A stretch of 64,000 nucleotides of DNA from Cyathus striatus (GCA_025738555.1 JAOVFP010000021.1:2163118-2227117); one strand, 5' to 3'. Positions 34,931-47,309 are shown, numbered from the stretch's first letter. Translations and numbers: made by a program. Notes: generated by a model from the letters alone, not told the origin.

Positions 34931-35194
34931 AACTTGTAAATTACTATCTCGTTGTCTAGTAATGTAACTCGTGACTCTTTATTAGCGATCGTTTTTATTT
35001 CAAAGAAATTCAACAGGGGTCTGGCATGAGTGAGTCTTATTGCAGTGGGGATGGTGGCACAGAGGAAAGAGTGTCATGCATCACCTTTCCTGCTGGTGTC
35101 AAAGACTCGCGTCTCTCTCTCAGTTCCCTCCAAGTCAGACTACCATTTTCACTTGTTGTTGTTCATTCTTCCTTCCCTTCACCTCTGTTCCCCC

Positions 35195-38100
35195 TAGTGT
35201 TGCCATGGCTCAGCTGAAAGCCGCTAAGCCATAAGAGCCAAACCATAAATAAGCCAAGCCAAGCAGTACCTTGCAGCTACAATAGCCTACCGAACAGCTA
35301 ACTTCATTAAGTGGCTTGCCACGGCTTGTAGCCGGCTGAGCTGACAGCTAAATCACTTATTTCCATTTGGCACTGACAATTGGCGAGTTGCATGCGACCT
35401 GTGTTCCTGCATGCACTCAGCCTCACTGATAACATGCTTCCTCAATGCTTTCTTTTGTTGTCCTTCTGAATCCCTCCACAGTTGACATGCTACTCATTTT
35501 AATAACTAACATGTCACCAATGTTGTCATAGGATAATATAAAGCTTGACCACTGTAATCTATGACCAGGTTTTATATGAGTATAAGCTTAGTTATAATGA
35601 ATATGACAACTTAGGCCCTTTTGCACAGTCTTCTTGCACGTTTACACGTGCATCCATCAGGTTAAGGTATGTCTTAATGTTTTATTGTATATGCTGTGAC
35701 AATGTTGGGTTAAAAGCAGATCATTGAGCAACTGCCAAGTAGCACTGACTTTGGTAGAACAATTATCTGGCTCTGCTTTTGGCTAAATATTGATCTACCA
35801 CTCTCATTCATAATGCCACCTTGTAAAGCTCCCAAAGGTCATGCCAAGAAGATTGCCAGTAAGTCTTATTTACTGGGTTTCTCTGACCACTTTGACAAGT
35901 ACAAGCAGAAAATACATCAAACCCAAGTTCAATTGAGCCCCCACCTTCAAATCCAGACTCACTGACAGTCACACAATCATGAACAGAGGCTCTCCATCAA
36001 CCACAAGCAGTCACCGATCCAGGTATGAATAATTATTTACTGTTACTATAATGTTGTTTATTTCTCATTAGATGATAACCCTTTCATTACACAAGAATCT
36101 TACAACTTCAACCCAAATCCAGCTAATAATATAGAATATCAGCCTCTTAGGCAACTCGTACAGCCAACACTTCATCATTCCTTGTCTGCAGAGACTTTTC
36201 CGATTGCTTCTGGTGCAAGTACAGCTTCTAGTGATCACCCAGAACAACCCCCTGGATGCACAAGTCCACGAAATAATATATATGCACAGACTCGAAGGGC
36301 TCGGCCTATCAGAAATAGGCGATATGAAGCAGATGATGTTTGGACTTGGTTCAAAGAGAAAATCATTGGTGAGGAGAGCTGTAGAGTGTGTAACTTTTGC
36401 AAGTTCATTAACATCCTTACATTTTTCACCCTATTTTTACATTTTACTTTATGGTTATAGAAAGGCTCATCAAAAAAACCCCAAATTCAAGTTTAGTAAC
36501 TATGCAATGTCAACTGCATCTGGTGTTCTTCGCTCCCACCTAATCAAAAAGCACTGTAATGAATGGATTGAGGGTTGTGAAGAGGAGGATATTGAGATCA
36601 CAGTAGCAGATGGTGTGAGAGCTCTCACTGTATACAATCAGGAGATGGGCTGAAAAGCACAGCATGGAATTACAAAATTACCACTTGACATGCAGCAGTG
36701 CCCATTATTTTCAAATGAGGCTTTTCTCGATGCAATTACAGAATGGATTGTCTCTGATGATCAGGTGATATTCACATATGTGCTTGAATTTAAATACTAA
36801 CAGTTTAAATTTATCTAGTCAATTAATGCCATTGAGAATGTCAAGCTTCATTCTATATTTCTAATGCTTCATGAAGATTTACATGACTCAGATATTCCTC
36901 ATCGCTCAACAATTCATAATCATATTCTGCAAATATGGGAGGAACATTTGGAACACCTATGAAAGGATATTAATGTCAGTTTATTTTATTATTTTTTATT
37001 ATCACAACTCAAGGACCATACTGACTCACTGTGTTTTAGAATTCCATTGGAAAGTACTCAGTGACAACTGATATTTGGTCTGATCTGAACCTTACACCAT
37101 TTATGGGTGCAACAATACACTGGATGCACTCAGTAACAGTGCAGACTTCAGAAGGCCCTCAAAATATACTCACACTTCGATCTGATTTAATTGGATTCTA
37201 CCACCTCCCTGATCGGCACACAGGTGCACATCTTGCTGAGATATTTATTATAATTCTTGACTGGCTCAATATTACATCAAAGGTAAGCTACATTCCATAG
37301 TTCACTACTAGTATATTGATAGGTGAATTAGATCAGATGGGTGACCATGGACAATGTGTCTAATAACAAGTCCTTTATCAGAGAGTTACAAAAGGAACTT
37401 TGTCACCAAAAAATACCATTTTCAGATATTACACAGCATATCCGGTAAGTACATAATTAACATTCAGGCAACTTTTAATTTATCTCTAAATCAATGTTAG
37501 CTGTTTCCCACATGTGGTCAATCTAGCAGTTCAAGCTGTACTTGGTGCCATTACAGATATGGCTTATGCCTCACATGATGCCGAAGACTTTGAGCCCAGT
37601 GAAGACCTTGAGCCAGCTATGTCATTTTCTGAAGCTATTACTTGTGACTCTATTGCAACACTGCATAGTCTCATTCGGATAGTAAGTGGAGTTATTATAT
37701 TAATAGTTTCATTCAGATCTAATTTAAATATAGATTCGCTCATCATACCACCACAAACAACAGCTCTTAGGTGTACTCATTCATCTAAAAATAGATAAAC
37801 TGCAATTAGTTCGTGACATCGAGACTCACTGGTCTTCAACTCAGCCAATGATCCAGTGTGCTCTTCAGCTGAAAGCAGTATGTTATAAAAGTTCAACTCT
37901 AGATATATTAATAATGAATATTGAATTTAGAGCCTTCAGCGATTCATTGACGTAACAGGTTTAGATGAAGTTCGAAAGTATGAACTAAATGATATTGAGT
38001 GGGATGCACTTGAAAAGTTCTCAGAAATTTTGAGTGTAAGTTTACATATTGATTCTATGTATATATCAATGATTTACAATAACTGACTAAAAATGAAATA

Positions 38101-39455
38101 GGTACTGCATGCTTTCCAACAATTGCTCTCTGCAGAGAAGAGACCAACACTTTGCAATGCAATTCCATCATTCGAGGCAATGATACAACAGTGGGAAAAT
38201 CTTCAGAAAGATAATCTGGCTTTGGTGCCAATTATACAGAAGGGGCTAGATAAGTTAGATTCTTATCAACAGCAGACAAAGCTGGTCCCTGCATATATTC
38301 TTGCAATAAGTAAGTGGTATATGTTAGTCAATTTAATCCTACTGCTTAATCATTGTCACTACAGTGATAAATCCCACTATGAAGCTTAAATGGTTCTGAC
38401 AGAATATGCCTAACCACACAGAAACAGCAAAGAAAATTTTTTTGCAGGAGGCAAGTTGTGATTTCACCTTGCATGATTATAAATATCAAAGAATTAATAT
38501 TCCACTAGTTGAGGCCATATTATGTATCATCAATTGCTAGTACTCCTGCTCAACCATCAAGGAAACAAACATTGACTTCATGGGCTGAGGAAATTCTTGG
38601 GTTTTGGCGACCACAGGAATCAAATATGGGCTTGGTATTTCATTCACTTGAAGATGAAATTGAAGCATATTTATCAGATTCACACATTGGAACATGTAGT
38701 GTAACTTACTGGCAGGTATGTTATGCATTTAATATTCCGCTTTTTGAATTAACATATACATTGTCTTGGCTCTTAGGAGAGTCAACTGCAGTACCCTACT
38801 GCTTTTGCACTTGCTATGGATATATTGCCTATCCAGGGGTCTTCTGTCTCATGTGAACGTGTTTTTTCTTCTGCAAAAGAAACAATAACACCTCGCTGCA
38901 ATTGCTTACACCCAAAATTGATGGAGGCATTACAGGTTTTAAAGTATGTGATCAGAAATGGTAACTATGAGCTCAACTTTATGGAGGGAACCTCAATGGA
39001 AGATGAAATGTATGCTCTTGAAGCAGATGAATTTGATGCTAGTTTAAGTCCTGAAGATAAGGTAACACATTGAATGTCTGTCGCAGTTGAGCAGACTTGA
39101 GCCTGTATAATTTGTACATATGCTGTCAATCCATTCTTAACTATTACAATTTCAAGTAATATTTTTACATTTATATCATCTATAGATACTTAGATGTATG
39201 TAGACTATGTTGCTATCTAATTTTGTTCTTATGCTGTAAACGATACCTTTCTGAAGTACATGCAAGCAATAACATATGTAGATGGCTCTGATTACTCGGT
39301 TTATCAACACAAGCCATTGGCTGAGCCATAAACTGAGCCGAAGCCATTGAAGCCAAGCCATAAATACCTGGCTAGGCTAATAACCATGTTCAAAATTAGC
39401 CAGTAGCCACTTGAGCTGAGCCATAGCCAAGCTGAGCCAAGCTGTGGCAACACTA
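35195..39455 (+). mobile_element. hAT DNA transposon with 8-bp target-site duplication
   Basis: 4261 bp. Left end TAGTGTTGCCATGGCTCAGCT; the right end is its inverted form ...AGCTGTGGCAACACTA. GTTCCCCC is repeated at 35187-35194 and 39456-39463, the 8-bp duplication expected of hAT. Both subterminal regions are rich in agccaagcc/gccataa words, likely transposase-binding repeats. Encodes a multi-exon transposase. Confidence 0.96.
35813..39073 (+). pseudogene. hAT transposase (BED finger, RNase H-like core, hATC), with nonsense codons
   Basis: A mosaic of exons with short introns. Start MPPCKAPKGHAKKIA at 35813 is likely but not certain. A BED-type finger is visible as CRVCNFC ... LRSHLIKKHC. 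The core has SVTTDIWSDLNLTPFMGA (first Asp), WVTMDNVSNNKSFIREL (second Asp) and HVVNLAVQAVLGAI. The end has LPIQGSSVSCERVFSSAKET and LHPKLMEALQVLKY, the hATC dimerisation region with the catalytic Glu. TGA codons at 36651-36653 and 38397-38399 interrupt the readable frame, so this copy is dead unless introns remove them. Confidence 0.9.
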
Positions 39456-39798
39456 GTTCCCCCCCTTTCCCCTTTCCCCTTTCCCCCTTCCTCCCCTCTC
39501 CTTTCCCTTTCCTGAACTTGCTCTTCTCAATAATATGTTGTCATATGGCATACTTGCCTCTACATGAATAGCTATGCTCACCCTGCTCCCTGCTAAGTGT
39601 ACTGTGTCATAAGTTTTTGCTTTGTTACTCAAGTTAATGTTTCTGATTTTGTTTCCACTGTAGATTCAGTGACCAATGTTTATCTGCATCAATTTTACTG
39701 ACTTATATTGTATGTCCTTTTCTTTTTCTTTCTTTCACTGATGACTCACATGTATTGTTCTGATGTAGTGCTAAGTATGTGTTTCCATACATTGGGAG

Positions 39799-40425
39799 CA
39801 TCAGGAATCACTGATCTGGGTACTGAGCTGAGTGCCAAGCTTGGTAAACTATATTGATCATCAGCCAAGCCATGAAGATCTCCATAGGCTATATTGAAGT
39901 ACATAGCATGCTCTAGTGCTAGATAGAGAGAAGTAGACTATAGATTGTAGTGTGCAAAACATGTAGATTTACATACATTAGACAAACATCTACATATTAC
40001 TTTATAGATGATCTACATTTTGATGTAGGCTATACAGGTGCAGGTAGTTCAACTCTTTATCTCTCTTGAATATAAAAAAATATTTACACCTGACAGTATA
40101 ATATAAATAATGATGCTTAAAATTTTATGGTTCTTCACATCTGCTTCAATATAGATTATAAAATTTTAATCATAAGTATTAATATGATGCTCTACATTAC
40201 TATATTTATGTATAATATGTACAATGGTCCTGAGACAAACCAATGGAAAGGAGGAGCAAGGTAGTAAGAAATGATTAGGAAAATTGGAAGTGGTTGTGGA
40301 AAGGGGTCGGCACAAAGACAGCAAGATCATGATGCATGCAATTTTCTGGCTGCCGACATGCCGAAACCGTCACATGACATAAATCATCGGTTAATTCTGG
40401 TTCTCACTTGCAAACAATTTTCCAT
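39799..40425 (+). repeat. Q2: second copy of repeat segment Q
   Basis: Full-length match to 15017-15598 and contiguous with R2, giving the uninterrupted Q-R junction that dates the DIRS insertion. Confidence 0.88.
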
Positions 40426-40789
40426 TTCTGCTTGTCCTTGTTCATTCTTCCTTCCCTTCACCTCCATTCCCCCCCTTTCCCCCTTCCTCCCCTTCCCCTT
40501 CCCTTTCCCTTGCCTGACCTTGCTCTTCTCAATGATATGTTCTCATATGGCATATTTGCCTCTACATGAATAGCTATGCTTACCATGCTCCCTGCTAAGT
40601 GTACTGTGTCATAAGTTTTTACTTTGTTACTTAAGTTAATGTTTCTGATTTTTTTTCTGCTGTAGGTTCAGTGACCAATGTAATGTTACTGACTTATATT
40701 GTATGTCCTTTTCTTTTTCTTTCTTTTACTGATGACTCACATGTATTGTTCTGATGTAGCACTGAGTATGTGTTTCCATACATTGGGAG
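40422..40789 (+). repeat. R2: second copy of repeat segment R
   Basis: Uninterrupted partner of R1. Contains the same C/T tract and no coding sequence. Confidence 0.85.
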
Positions 40790-41855
40790 ATTGGTAGTTA
40801 TTGTAGTGAGGTGGTTGGGTTGTGTTACACTGGTAAGCTGCATATTCCTTGCCTCCTTCTCTTACTTACCACTCCCATTCCCCTGTAGTGTCATGTGTGC
40901 TCAATATCCTGTATGCCAGCAACATTCCACATCAATGACATGTCTTGTATGCCTATTGTCCTATTCAATGTTCAGATTTTTGGAGTTTGAGATGGATGTG
41001 AAGAGTTATTGCTAAGGATGTGTATCAAATGAGAGGGCTGTCACTGAGTAGTTTAAAGACAACTGTATAGTAGTGTATCAAATATATATGGTTTTATCTA
41101 TTCTGCCAATTTCTGTGAGTGATTTTTTTTGAAGCATTGGTAATAAATGTATATTCAACAAGCTACATGTTTGTTACCTACATACATACAGTAGCAGTAA
41201 TATACAAGTAGTCTACACTTCCAAAGGCAGAGTTATATGGAGTTACCAAGCCACTACCCCAGCTATATTGGTCTATGTTGATTTATGAAAAGATGGTATG
41301 AGTCTATATGGATCTATGATGCGAGTCACTTAGTCACCCCAACTTTTGTACAAGGAAAAGTCACTTGATATTTCTCATGCAAAATAACCCCATTTTCTTA
41401 TTCCTCTTGTAAAAATGCTTGTTTTGATGAACTGAATAATTCTACTAAACAGTTTGTCAAAATTCCCAAAACTGAGCAAATTATATTTTTCACACATTCC
41501 AGATTTTGCCGAATTACCATATCAGGAAGGTAATTACTATAAATAGACATGATTAGTCATCATTCTTATGCTTCAAATTTGTGAAGGAAGCTATGAAAGC
41601 ACTACATTTCACCTTACAATCTACTCTTTTGATGAAGTATCAATATCATACAGATATAATATACTCTTAAACCTTCAAAAAGATGAACAAAATCTGCCCA
41701 AAAATTTCAAAAAATTTCGTGGCCCAATTTTGCCACTGTACAAAACTAGTGGTGACTAAGCGATCCACACCATACATAAAGGGGACTCTCCGATAAGAGA
41801 TATTCGTGCTATATGGCCTACATAGCTCTATATTACTACCCTTTTGATTCCTGAT
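40787..41855 (+). repeat. S1: tandem repeat S, long copy (1.07 kb)
   Basis: gagattggtagttattgtag... to ...cccttttgattcctgat. Identical in most positions to S2 except for a segment of about 457 bp (about 41325-41781) absent from S2. Small ORFs shared by both copies look incidental. Confidence 0.88.
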
Positions 41856-42467
41856 GAGATTGGTAGTTATTGTAGCGAGGTGGTTGGGTTGTGTTACACT
41901 GGTAAGCTGCGTATTCCTTGCCCCCTTCTCTTACTTACCACTCCCATTCCCCTGTAGTGTCATGCGTGCTCAACATCCTGTATGCTGGCAATGTTCCACA
42001 TCAATGACATGTCTTGTATGCCTATCATCCTATTCAATGTTCAGATTTTTGGAGTTTGAGATGGATGTGAAGAATTATTGCTAAGGATGTGTATCAAATG
42101 AGAGGGCTGTCACTGAGTAGTTTAAAGACAACTGTATAGTAGTGTATTAAATATATATGGTTTTATCTATTCTGCCAATTTCTACAAGTGATTTTTTTTG
42201 AAGCATTGGTAATAAATGTATATTCAACAAGCTACATGTTTGTTACCTACATACATACAGTAGCAGTAATATATGAGTAGTCTATGCCTCCAAAGGCAGA
42301 GTTATATGGAGTTACCAAGCTGCTACCCCAGCTATATTGGTCTATGTTGATCTATGAAAAGATGGTATGAGTCTATATGGATCTACATAAAGGGGACTTT
42401 CTGATATGAGATATTCGTGCTATATGGCCTACATAACTCTATATTACTACCCTTTTGATTCCTGATG
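41856..42467 (+). repeat. S2: tandem repeat S, internally deleted copy (0.61 kb)
   Basis: Directly follows S1. The join is at tatatggatct|acataaagggg, removing the middle of S1. Confidence 0.88.
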
Positions 42468-42620
42468 GACTTGTCAAAGGTATTATATAACTCTCAATAT
42501 ATGACCTTCAATTTAAATAGCTATATGCTTGATCAACGCAACTTTACACAAATTTGATGGATTGGTTGGGATTGGTAAAATTTCATTCAAAGTCCTGAAG
42601 ATGCCATCGCACTGCAAATC

Positions 42621-42940
42621 TATGGAAAGTCTAACGACCATGCTGAAATGCGTCAATTACAATTGAGCTCTGGTGTCTGGCACTGCAGCTTCTCGGTTAG
42701 ATATTACAATCTTGGTTTCAGTGAGCGCTTACTAGCTGAAGCACAGTTGTCCAGTATGGCCATAACTATGTGTACTCAAAACATTATTTATTTCATTATA
42801 ATAAATAGAATAATACCTATAAGTATGAGCTCCGATATGGGTATTTGTGAACTAGAGGCTAAGGTGGGGATTGAACTTGGGACCTGCTGAATTGTAAGCA
42901 ATACAGTATAAGTATATCCTACTGTATTATTAGTATCTGC
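42621..42940 (+). mobile_element. X2: one terminus of an X-family element
   Basis: Starts TATGGAAAGTCTAACGACC like 56401 and follows the X terminal repeat for about 200 bp, then the tRNA-like tail (gattgaacttgggacctgct, ctactgtattattag) seen in X1. Similarity stops near 42940. No opposite terminus was found, so this is a fragment. Confidence 0.75.
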
Positions 42941-44320
42941 TCGTGTTCTCCACCAAATCTCTCCCCCCTGCTCACTTGATCCAAGCTTTCCTCAAATAAT
43001 ACCTCTTCATGAACCGTTTCAACCGATACCTATCTCCTGTGACACTCCAAGCTCTCAAAAATAATAGCTCTGACATTAAATCTCGCTTGAATCTTCCCAC
43101 GTGCACGTGACCTGGTTTGCAGAGCTGAATGCGCGTTAACCAGCAGCTTAGGTGTCTACTCCTGAGCCAGGCATGGGAATCGTGTGTTTCCGCTGCACAA
43201 TATTCAGCATCCTAGGTGTCGTTTTGACCATTCTGGTGGAATTCTACACCACAAGCACATAGTAATAATTTATTATGACAATTATAAAGGCAATAAAGGT
43301 AGTAGATTTACTGATTTATTTGATGTATGTATTAAAGTAACATTGCAGTCACTCATTGACACTAATACTATACCTTCACTAAATATATTGCACTGCCTGG
43401 CACGATTTAACATACACTTAAATGTATTTGTAGTGAAGAAAAAATTATGGGAAATCTTACTTGGGCATGTGCAAAGGATTTGAGTACTTAAAAACTTTTT
43501 GTATCATACAAACCTCTATCTATTTTCCGACCCCCCCCCACCTCCTGTTCACGACGACGTATCACTCACCATTTCTTCCCTAAAAAGAAACACTACTCAC
43601 GTCTTTAAATCATTTTATCAGTATGATTTTTTCTTATTCGTTCCTATCTTTGACTTATCTCTATTAAGGCCTTAAGGTTTCGTTGTATGGCTAACACAAT
43701 GTAAGTATGTGATGTGATATATATGCGGTGTTCACATTCCTACTCACCAAGTACAGCCTGTACAGGTGATCGCGTTTGATTGGTACGTTGGAGGTCTGAT
43801 TTAAAATCGATTATTCCTTGTTGAGTACTATAAACTGGTGGTATATAGCACTTCTGTGTTGATCTTGATATTTGTCTCTTCGCTCATTACTACTGAAATC
43901 GTAATTAATATACCCTGCAACGATGTTTTGGTGATGTTCCAGATTCAGTAAATTATATATAGCACTGCTTATCTCATCTTGAAAGTTCCTATATAAGTAT
44001 CAGGTACTTATTATACTACACCGAAGTAAAAACCATGTTTATCTATTGTAATAGCTAAAGGAGCTATGCCTCACATATTCCCACTACCTTTTAAGGTAGT
44101 TGGGTATTGGGGACCTCTGGATTACCGTAAAAGTCAATTTGTAGATCGCGGTCGGGATCTCACTTTCTGGCGATATGATTGGTCGAAGCCCGTTTACGCT
44201 CCGTGATTGGTTAATCAATCGATCACTTGTGACATTCTGTGACACATGGCGATTGTCAATATTGATTTTCTCTTATTCAGTTTAATTACTGAGTACTAAC
44301 CACCTTCCACTTCTCTCGCG
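42941..44320. other. Intergenic, no supported gene
   Basis: Contains CACGTGCACGTGAC near 43100 and two inverted CCAAT boxes (gattggtcg, tgattggtta) near 44180-44215, which could serve a promoter for the ORFs that follow. No exon recognised. Confidence 0.4.
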
Positions 44321-44509
44321 ATGGACAAAGTCCAAGGTCAGATAATATATTTTTTCCTCATATTAATAGTAATACTAATACTAATCCAACATGAAAAGCC
44401 GATAGTGACACGAAAGTCGCTTCCAACCCGTTACAATCGATCTCATCCTTTCTCTCTTCCCCTCATCCAGTCCATCACCATACTTAGAGAGTTTTCCACT
44501 GACCCTTAG
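44321..44509 (+). CDS. Short membrane-segment ORF, hypothetical
   Basis: 62 residues: MDKVQGQ then a strongly hydrophobic stretch IIYFFLILIVILILI and a basic tail. It follows the CCAAT boxes and a plausible leader. Could be a first exon of a gene continuing into 44538-45110. Not recognised. Confidence 0.25.
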   Translation: MDKVQGQIIYFFLILIVILILIQHEKPIVTRKSLPTRYNRSHPFSLPLIQSITILREFSTDP

Positions 44510-44537
44510 TGCATCTAAGAAGGAGTCATTACATAGT

Positions 44538-45110
44538 GTGAGTCAACTTTGCCAAAGCATTATCCACACTTTCTCACCTCGTAAGAGTGCATACATATGT
44601 TGCTTTGCCTTTTCGCCATTGCGTTTCGTCGTGCCTGTTATCGTACCTATGATTTCATCGCTTTTTGTCGTAATCCAGTTATGCTTTCAATGGGTTACGC
44701 GATGGACCACCTCGCATAATGCAAATTGCATCTCCGAGCACGACTCTGAAACGCAACTCTCGAGTGAGCCTTCGGGCTCTCTCGTCTTCTCTCCACTACA
44801 TGCAACGGAACGTTTTACGATTTGTAACGATTCATACACTCACAACTCAGCGTTGAACTATGATTCGAGCGATTCTGTTGATGTAGAGCAAGAGCTGACA
44901 ATGCATACCCTCAGAGATCAACATTCCCCGCGGCTACCGTCAACGGTGCCGTCGACTAGTGCTCAAAACACCTTAACCCACAACTCTTCCGCCATTTCCG
45001 GCTTTTTCCCATACAACTACTCTAACCTCGGTCAAGATGTTCACTCAATTGTGAAGGTTCCTTTCGCCTCGAACAATCGTACTAATCGCCACCTCTATTC
45101 CCTGACGTAG
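44538..45110 (+). CDS. Hypothetical protein, 190 aa
   Basis: A single open frame with a hydrophobic stretch at about residues 22-50 (CCFAFSPLRFVVPVIVPMIS, SLFVVIQLCF) and a Ser/Thr/Asn-rich remainder (ETQLSSEPSGSLVF, LPSTVPSTSAQNTLTHNSSA). Codon composition differs from the repeats around it and CpG is present, so host coding is possible. No domain recognised; no partner exons identified. Confidence 0.35.
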   Translation: MSQLCQSIIHTFSPRKSAYICCFAFSPLRFVVPVIVPMISSLFVVIQLCFQWVTRWTTSHNANCISEHDSETQLSSEPSGSLVFSPLHATERFTICNDSYTHNSALNYDSSDSVDVEQELTMHTLRDQHSPRLPSTVPSTSAQNTLTHNSSAISGFFPYNYSNLGQDVHSIVKVPFASNNRTNRHLYSLT

Positions 45111-47309
45111 GGTTCAACAAGATACTAGAGAAGGTTCGTTCAATTTACTTTCGCATTCCTGCTGATTTTGATAAACTAACAGATTACACGCAGGAGCTCA
45201 CTACGTGGTGGTCCATAAAAACAATACATATTCGCAACTCACAATTTTCACCAAGGTAGCTCGGGGTAGAGGTTGATGGCGTAAAAGATACGAAGGGGCA
45301 AGGTGCATATTGCTATAGCACGTGGACTTTATACTGTTCTCCGGATCCTTCATACCTATTCCTTAAAGTGCTTGGATATCTTCCCATAAGGTCTTCACAA
45401 CATCTCCTTACCCTTGATAGTATGCAATACCACCTCGTCATCCACGCCATATTCCAACTTCGACACACTCCTCCTTTTCCCAACATTCAAATACATGATT
45501 GCCTCCATCACAAGGCTTCCACCCGGGCCCTCAACCTCGTACCTCTTGATCTTACTATACCTGATAGACATACTTACTACAAAGTATATCCATCACGAAT
45601 CACAACCTCTCATATCCCTTCCTCATCCGACCCAAACCCGCCATCTGAAATTTCCTTTCCACCTCCTGCGCATCCAATTCGGAGGATCAGGTTGGGATTG
45701 TGGGCAGGGTAGTTTTCAGTGGACACAACACGGCATATTTGCATATGAGTGAGTCAAAGGCATACTGTTTCTGTAGGTCTGTCTCAAGTCATTACCTTCC
45801 TCTATACTACGCTACCTTCTACTCTCTTCTTCATGCGCGTCAAATTATTCCTTCAAATTTCCCGTTCGCTCTTTTACGTTCTATGCATAAGGAACCTCGC
45901 TTCCAATACTTCCGCATCCTCAATTTCATATTTAAATCTTCCATTCCTGTTATACAATTTCGTTCGTTCAATTCTCCCTCTTGTTTTCTCTTCTAGCTAT
46001 CATTGTTCCCTCCCTCTTCCCTTCCTCGCGACGTGGATCACACCTTTCCCATTATCATTGGTCAGCACTACTGTCGCCACCACTTCTTCCTCCTTTTTGT
46101 TTTTCTTTATCATTTTCCCATTCCCAATGCGAACTAAACCATCGAGTACTTGAGGAATTGACAAGACTTAGTTTATGTCGTAGATATATTCTCATTATCG
46201 AGAACACCGATCCGGCCTTCAGAGGAGTTTTATGAAATAGGTTCTTTAAAGTTTGAGCATAAGTTCGAATTTATTCTCAAAATTATGGTGTAAAGAAAGA
46301 CATAAGCAACATACTAGGAGACTATTAATTACTAATAGCTGTGAATGAAGTACCACAGTCGATGGTACAGGCTGTAGTGGGTATGGAAATTAGTTTCTTA
46401 CACTGACCCTGCCACCATATTACAGTGGTTACAGTAGCATTGAAAGTCTATACTAAATTGAGATGAGAATCCCCATAAATACAGAGGTAGTGGGCTGTGC
46501 CGCTTGTCGGCCTTATTTCTTTATTCAATTAAATATTCACTATACATGTGACTAATTATTATGTGTGAAAAGCTATTAGCCTATAGGGCATGTAAGGCCA
46601 TTGCTCAACCTACTTACACGGCCAACCCGCAGGCATGTCCGGATCATGAATTTCGGGTGCACACGTTAAGAATGTGCAAGGTTAGCACCTGTTCAAAATT
46701 TAGGGGCCACCTCACTATGAAATTTTTGGGAAAGTCCCCAATCCTTATGCTTGCAAGCAAGCCCGAGTCCTTAGGGTTATAACACTTAGCGTTTTTAAGA
46801 TCCTGAAGTTCGTTGTTGCTCATTGATTGCTACCCTCTTGAAGCTACCCTTTCATGCTACGAGTAACTAGCCGACTTTGATATTAACTGTGTGTTTAATA
46901 CAACAATGTCCACAACGAAAAGTACAAAGAAGAACACCTTGACCCATAATAACCTATTTAAGTAATAATGGACAATAGCAATCCAACGCTCTGACGGCAC
47001 CAATGAACTTGAACGAAGCCGTAACCTCCGAGGGCTGGCACATCAACGTTTCGCACGTAGGCAATCCCAATGGTCACATTTGTTACCATTTTGTTCGCTC
47101 GTTCCATATGACGACAATGAGACTGGTCCATGAATAGTAATAACACACCCATTGTGAAATGCCACACAGAATTCATTAAAATGCGCGACAGATTTTGGAC
47201 GCCTCTCTCTCCATATCCCAACCTATCTTGCATTGAAGGGCCTTCCGCGAAAACTTTGCAAACATTCAATAACCTCAATTTTGCATTCTTTAGCTATCCA
47301 ACCCTAATT
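45111..47309. other. Intergenic or decayed, no supported gene
   Basis: Several overlapping Ser/Phe/Leu-rich ORFs at 45368-46235 lie in T/C-rich sequence and are not supported as genes. Nothing recognised from 46236 to 47309. Confidence 0.4.

Larger units (their letters stand above)
15599..35142 (-). mobile_element. DIRS-like tyrosine-recombinase retrotransposon, host of the nested insertions
   Basis: Read on the minus strand the parts are: gag (34930-34678, 29277-28853, 20857 to about 19940), reverse transcriptase (19936-18503), RNase H (about 18500-17617) and tyrosine recombinase (about 17350-15960). Without the Ty3, copia and solo-LTR insertions it is about 5.6 kb. Gag, RT, RNase H and a recombinase in place of an integrase are diagnostic of the DIRS order. 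The outer boundaries come from comparison with the uninterrupted Q-R junction at 40425; CCAT stands at both edges (15595-15598, 35143-35146). All ORFs are broken. The termini were not resolved into inverted or split direct repeats. Confidence 0.78.
35143..39798 (+). repeat. R1: repeat segment R split by the hAT element
   Basis: 35143-35194 plus 39464-39798 match 40422-40789 (R2), including ttgttcattcttccttccct, a poly-CCCTTT tract, tctacatgaatagctatgct and gtttccatacattgggag. The hAT element lies between. Confidence 0.85.

Noticed and set aside
40770..42084. Paired 76-81 codon ORFs in S1 and S2 as a duplicated gene
   Set aside because: They merely reflect the tandem S repeat; hydrophobic text without a domain and no splice partners.
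45368..46235. Several overlapping 80-130 codon ORFs
   Set aside because: All in T/C-rich sequence, mutually overlapping, with no motif or exon linkage.
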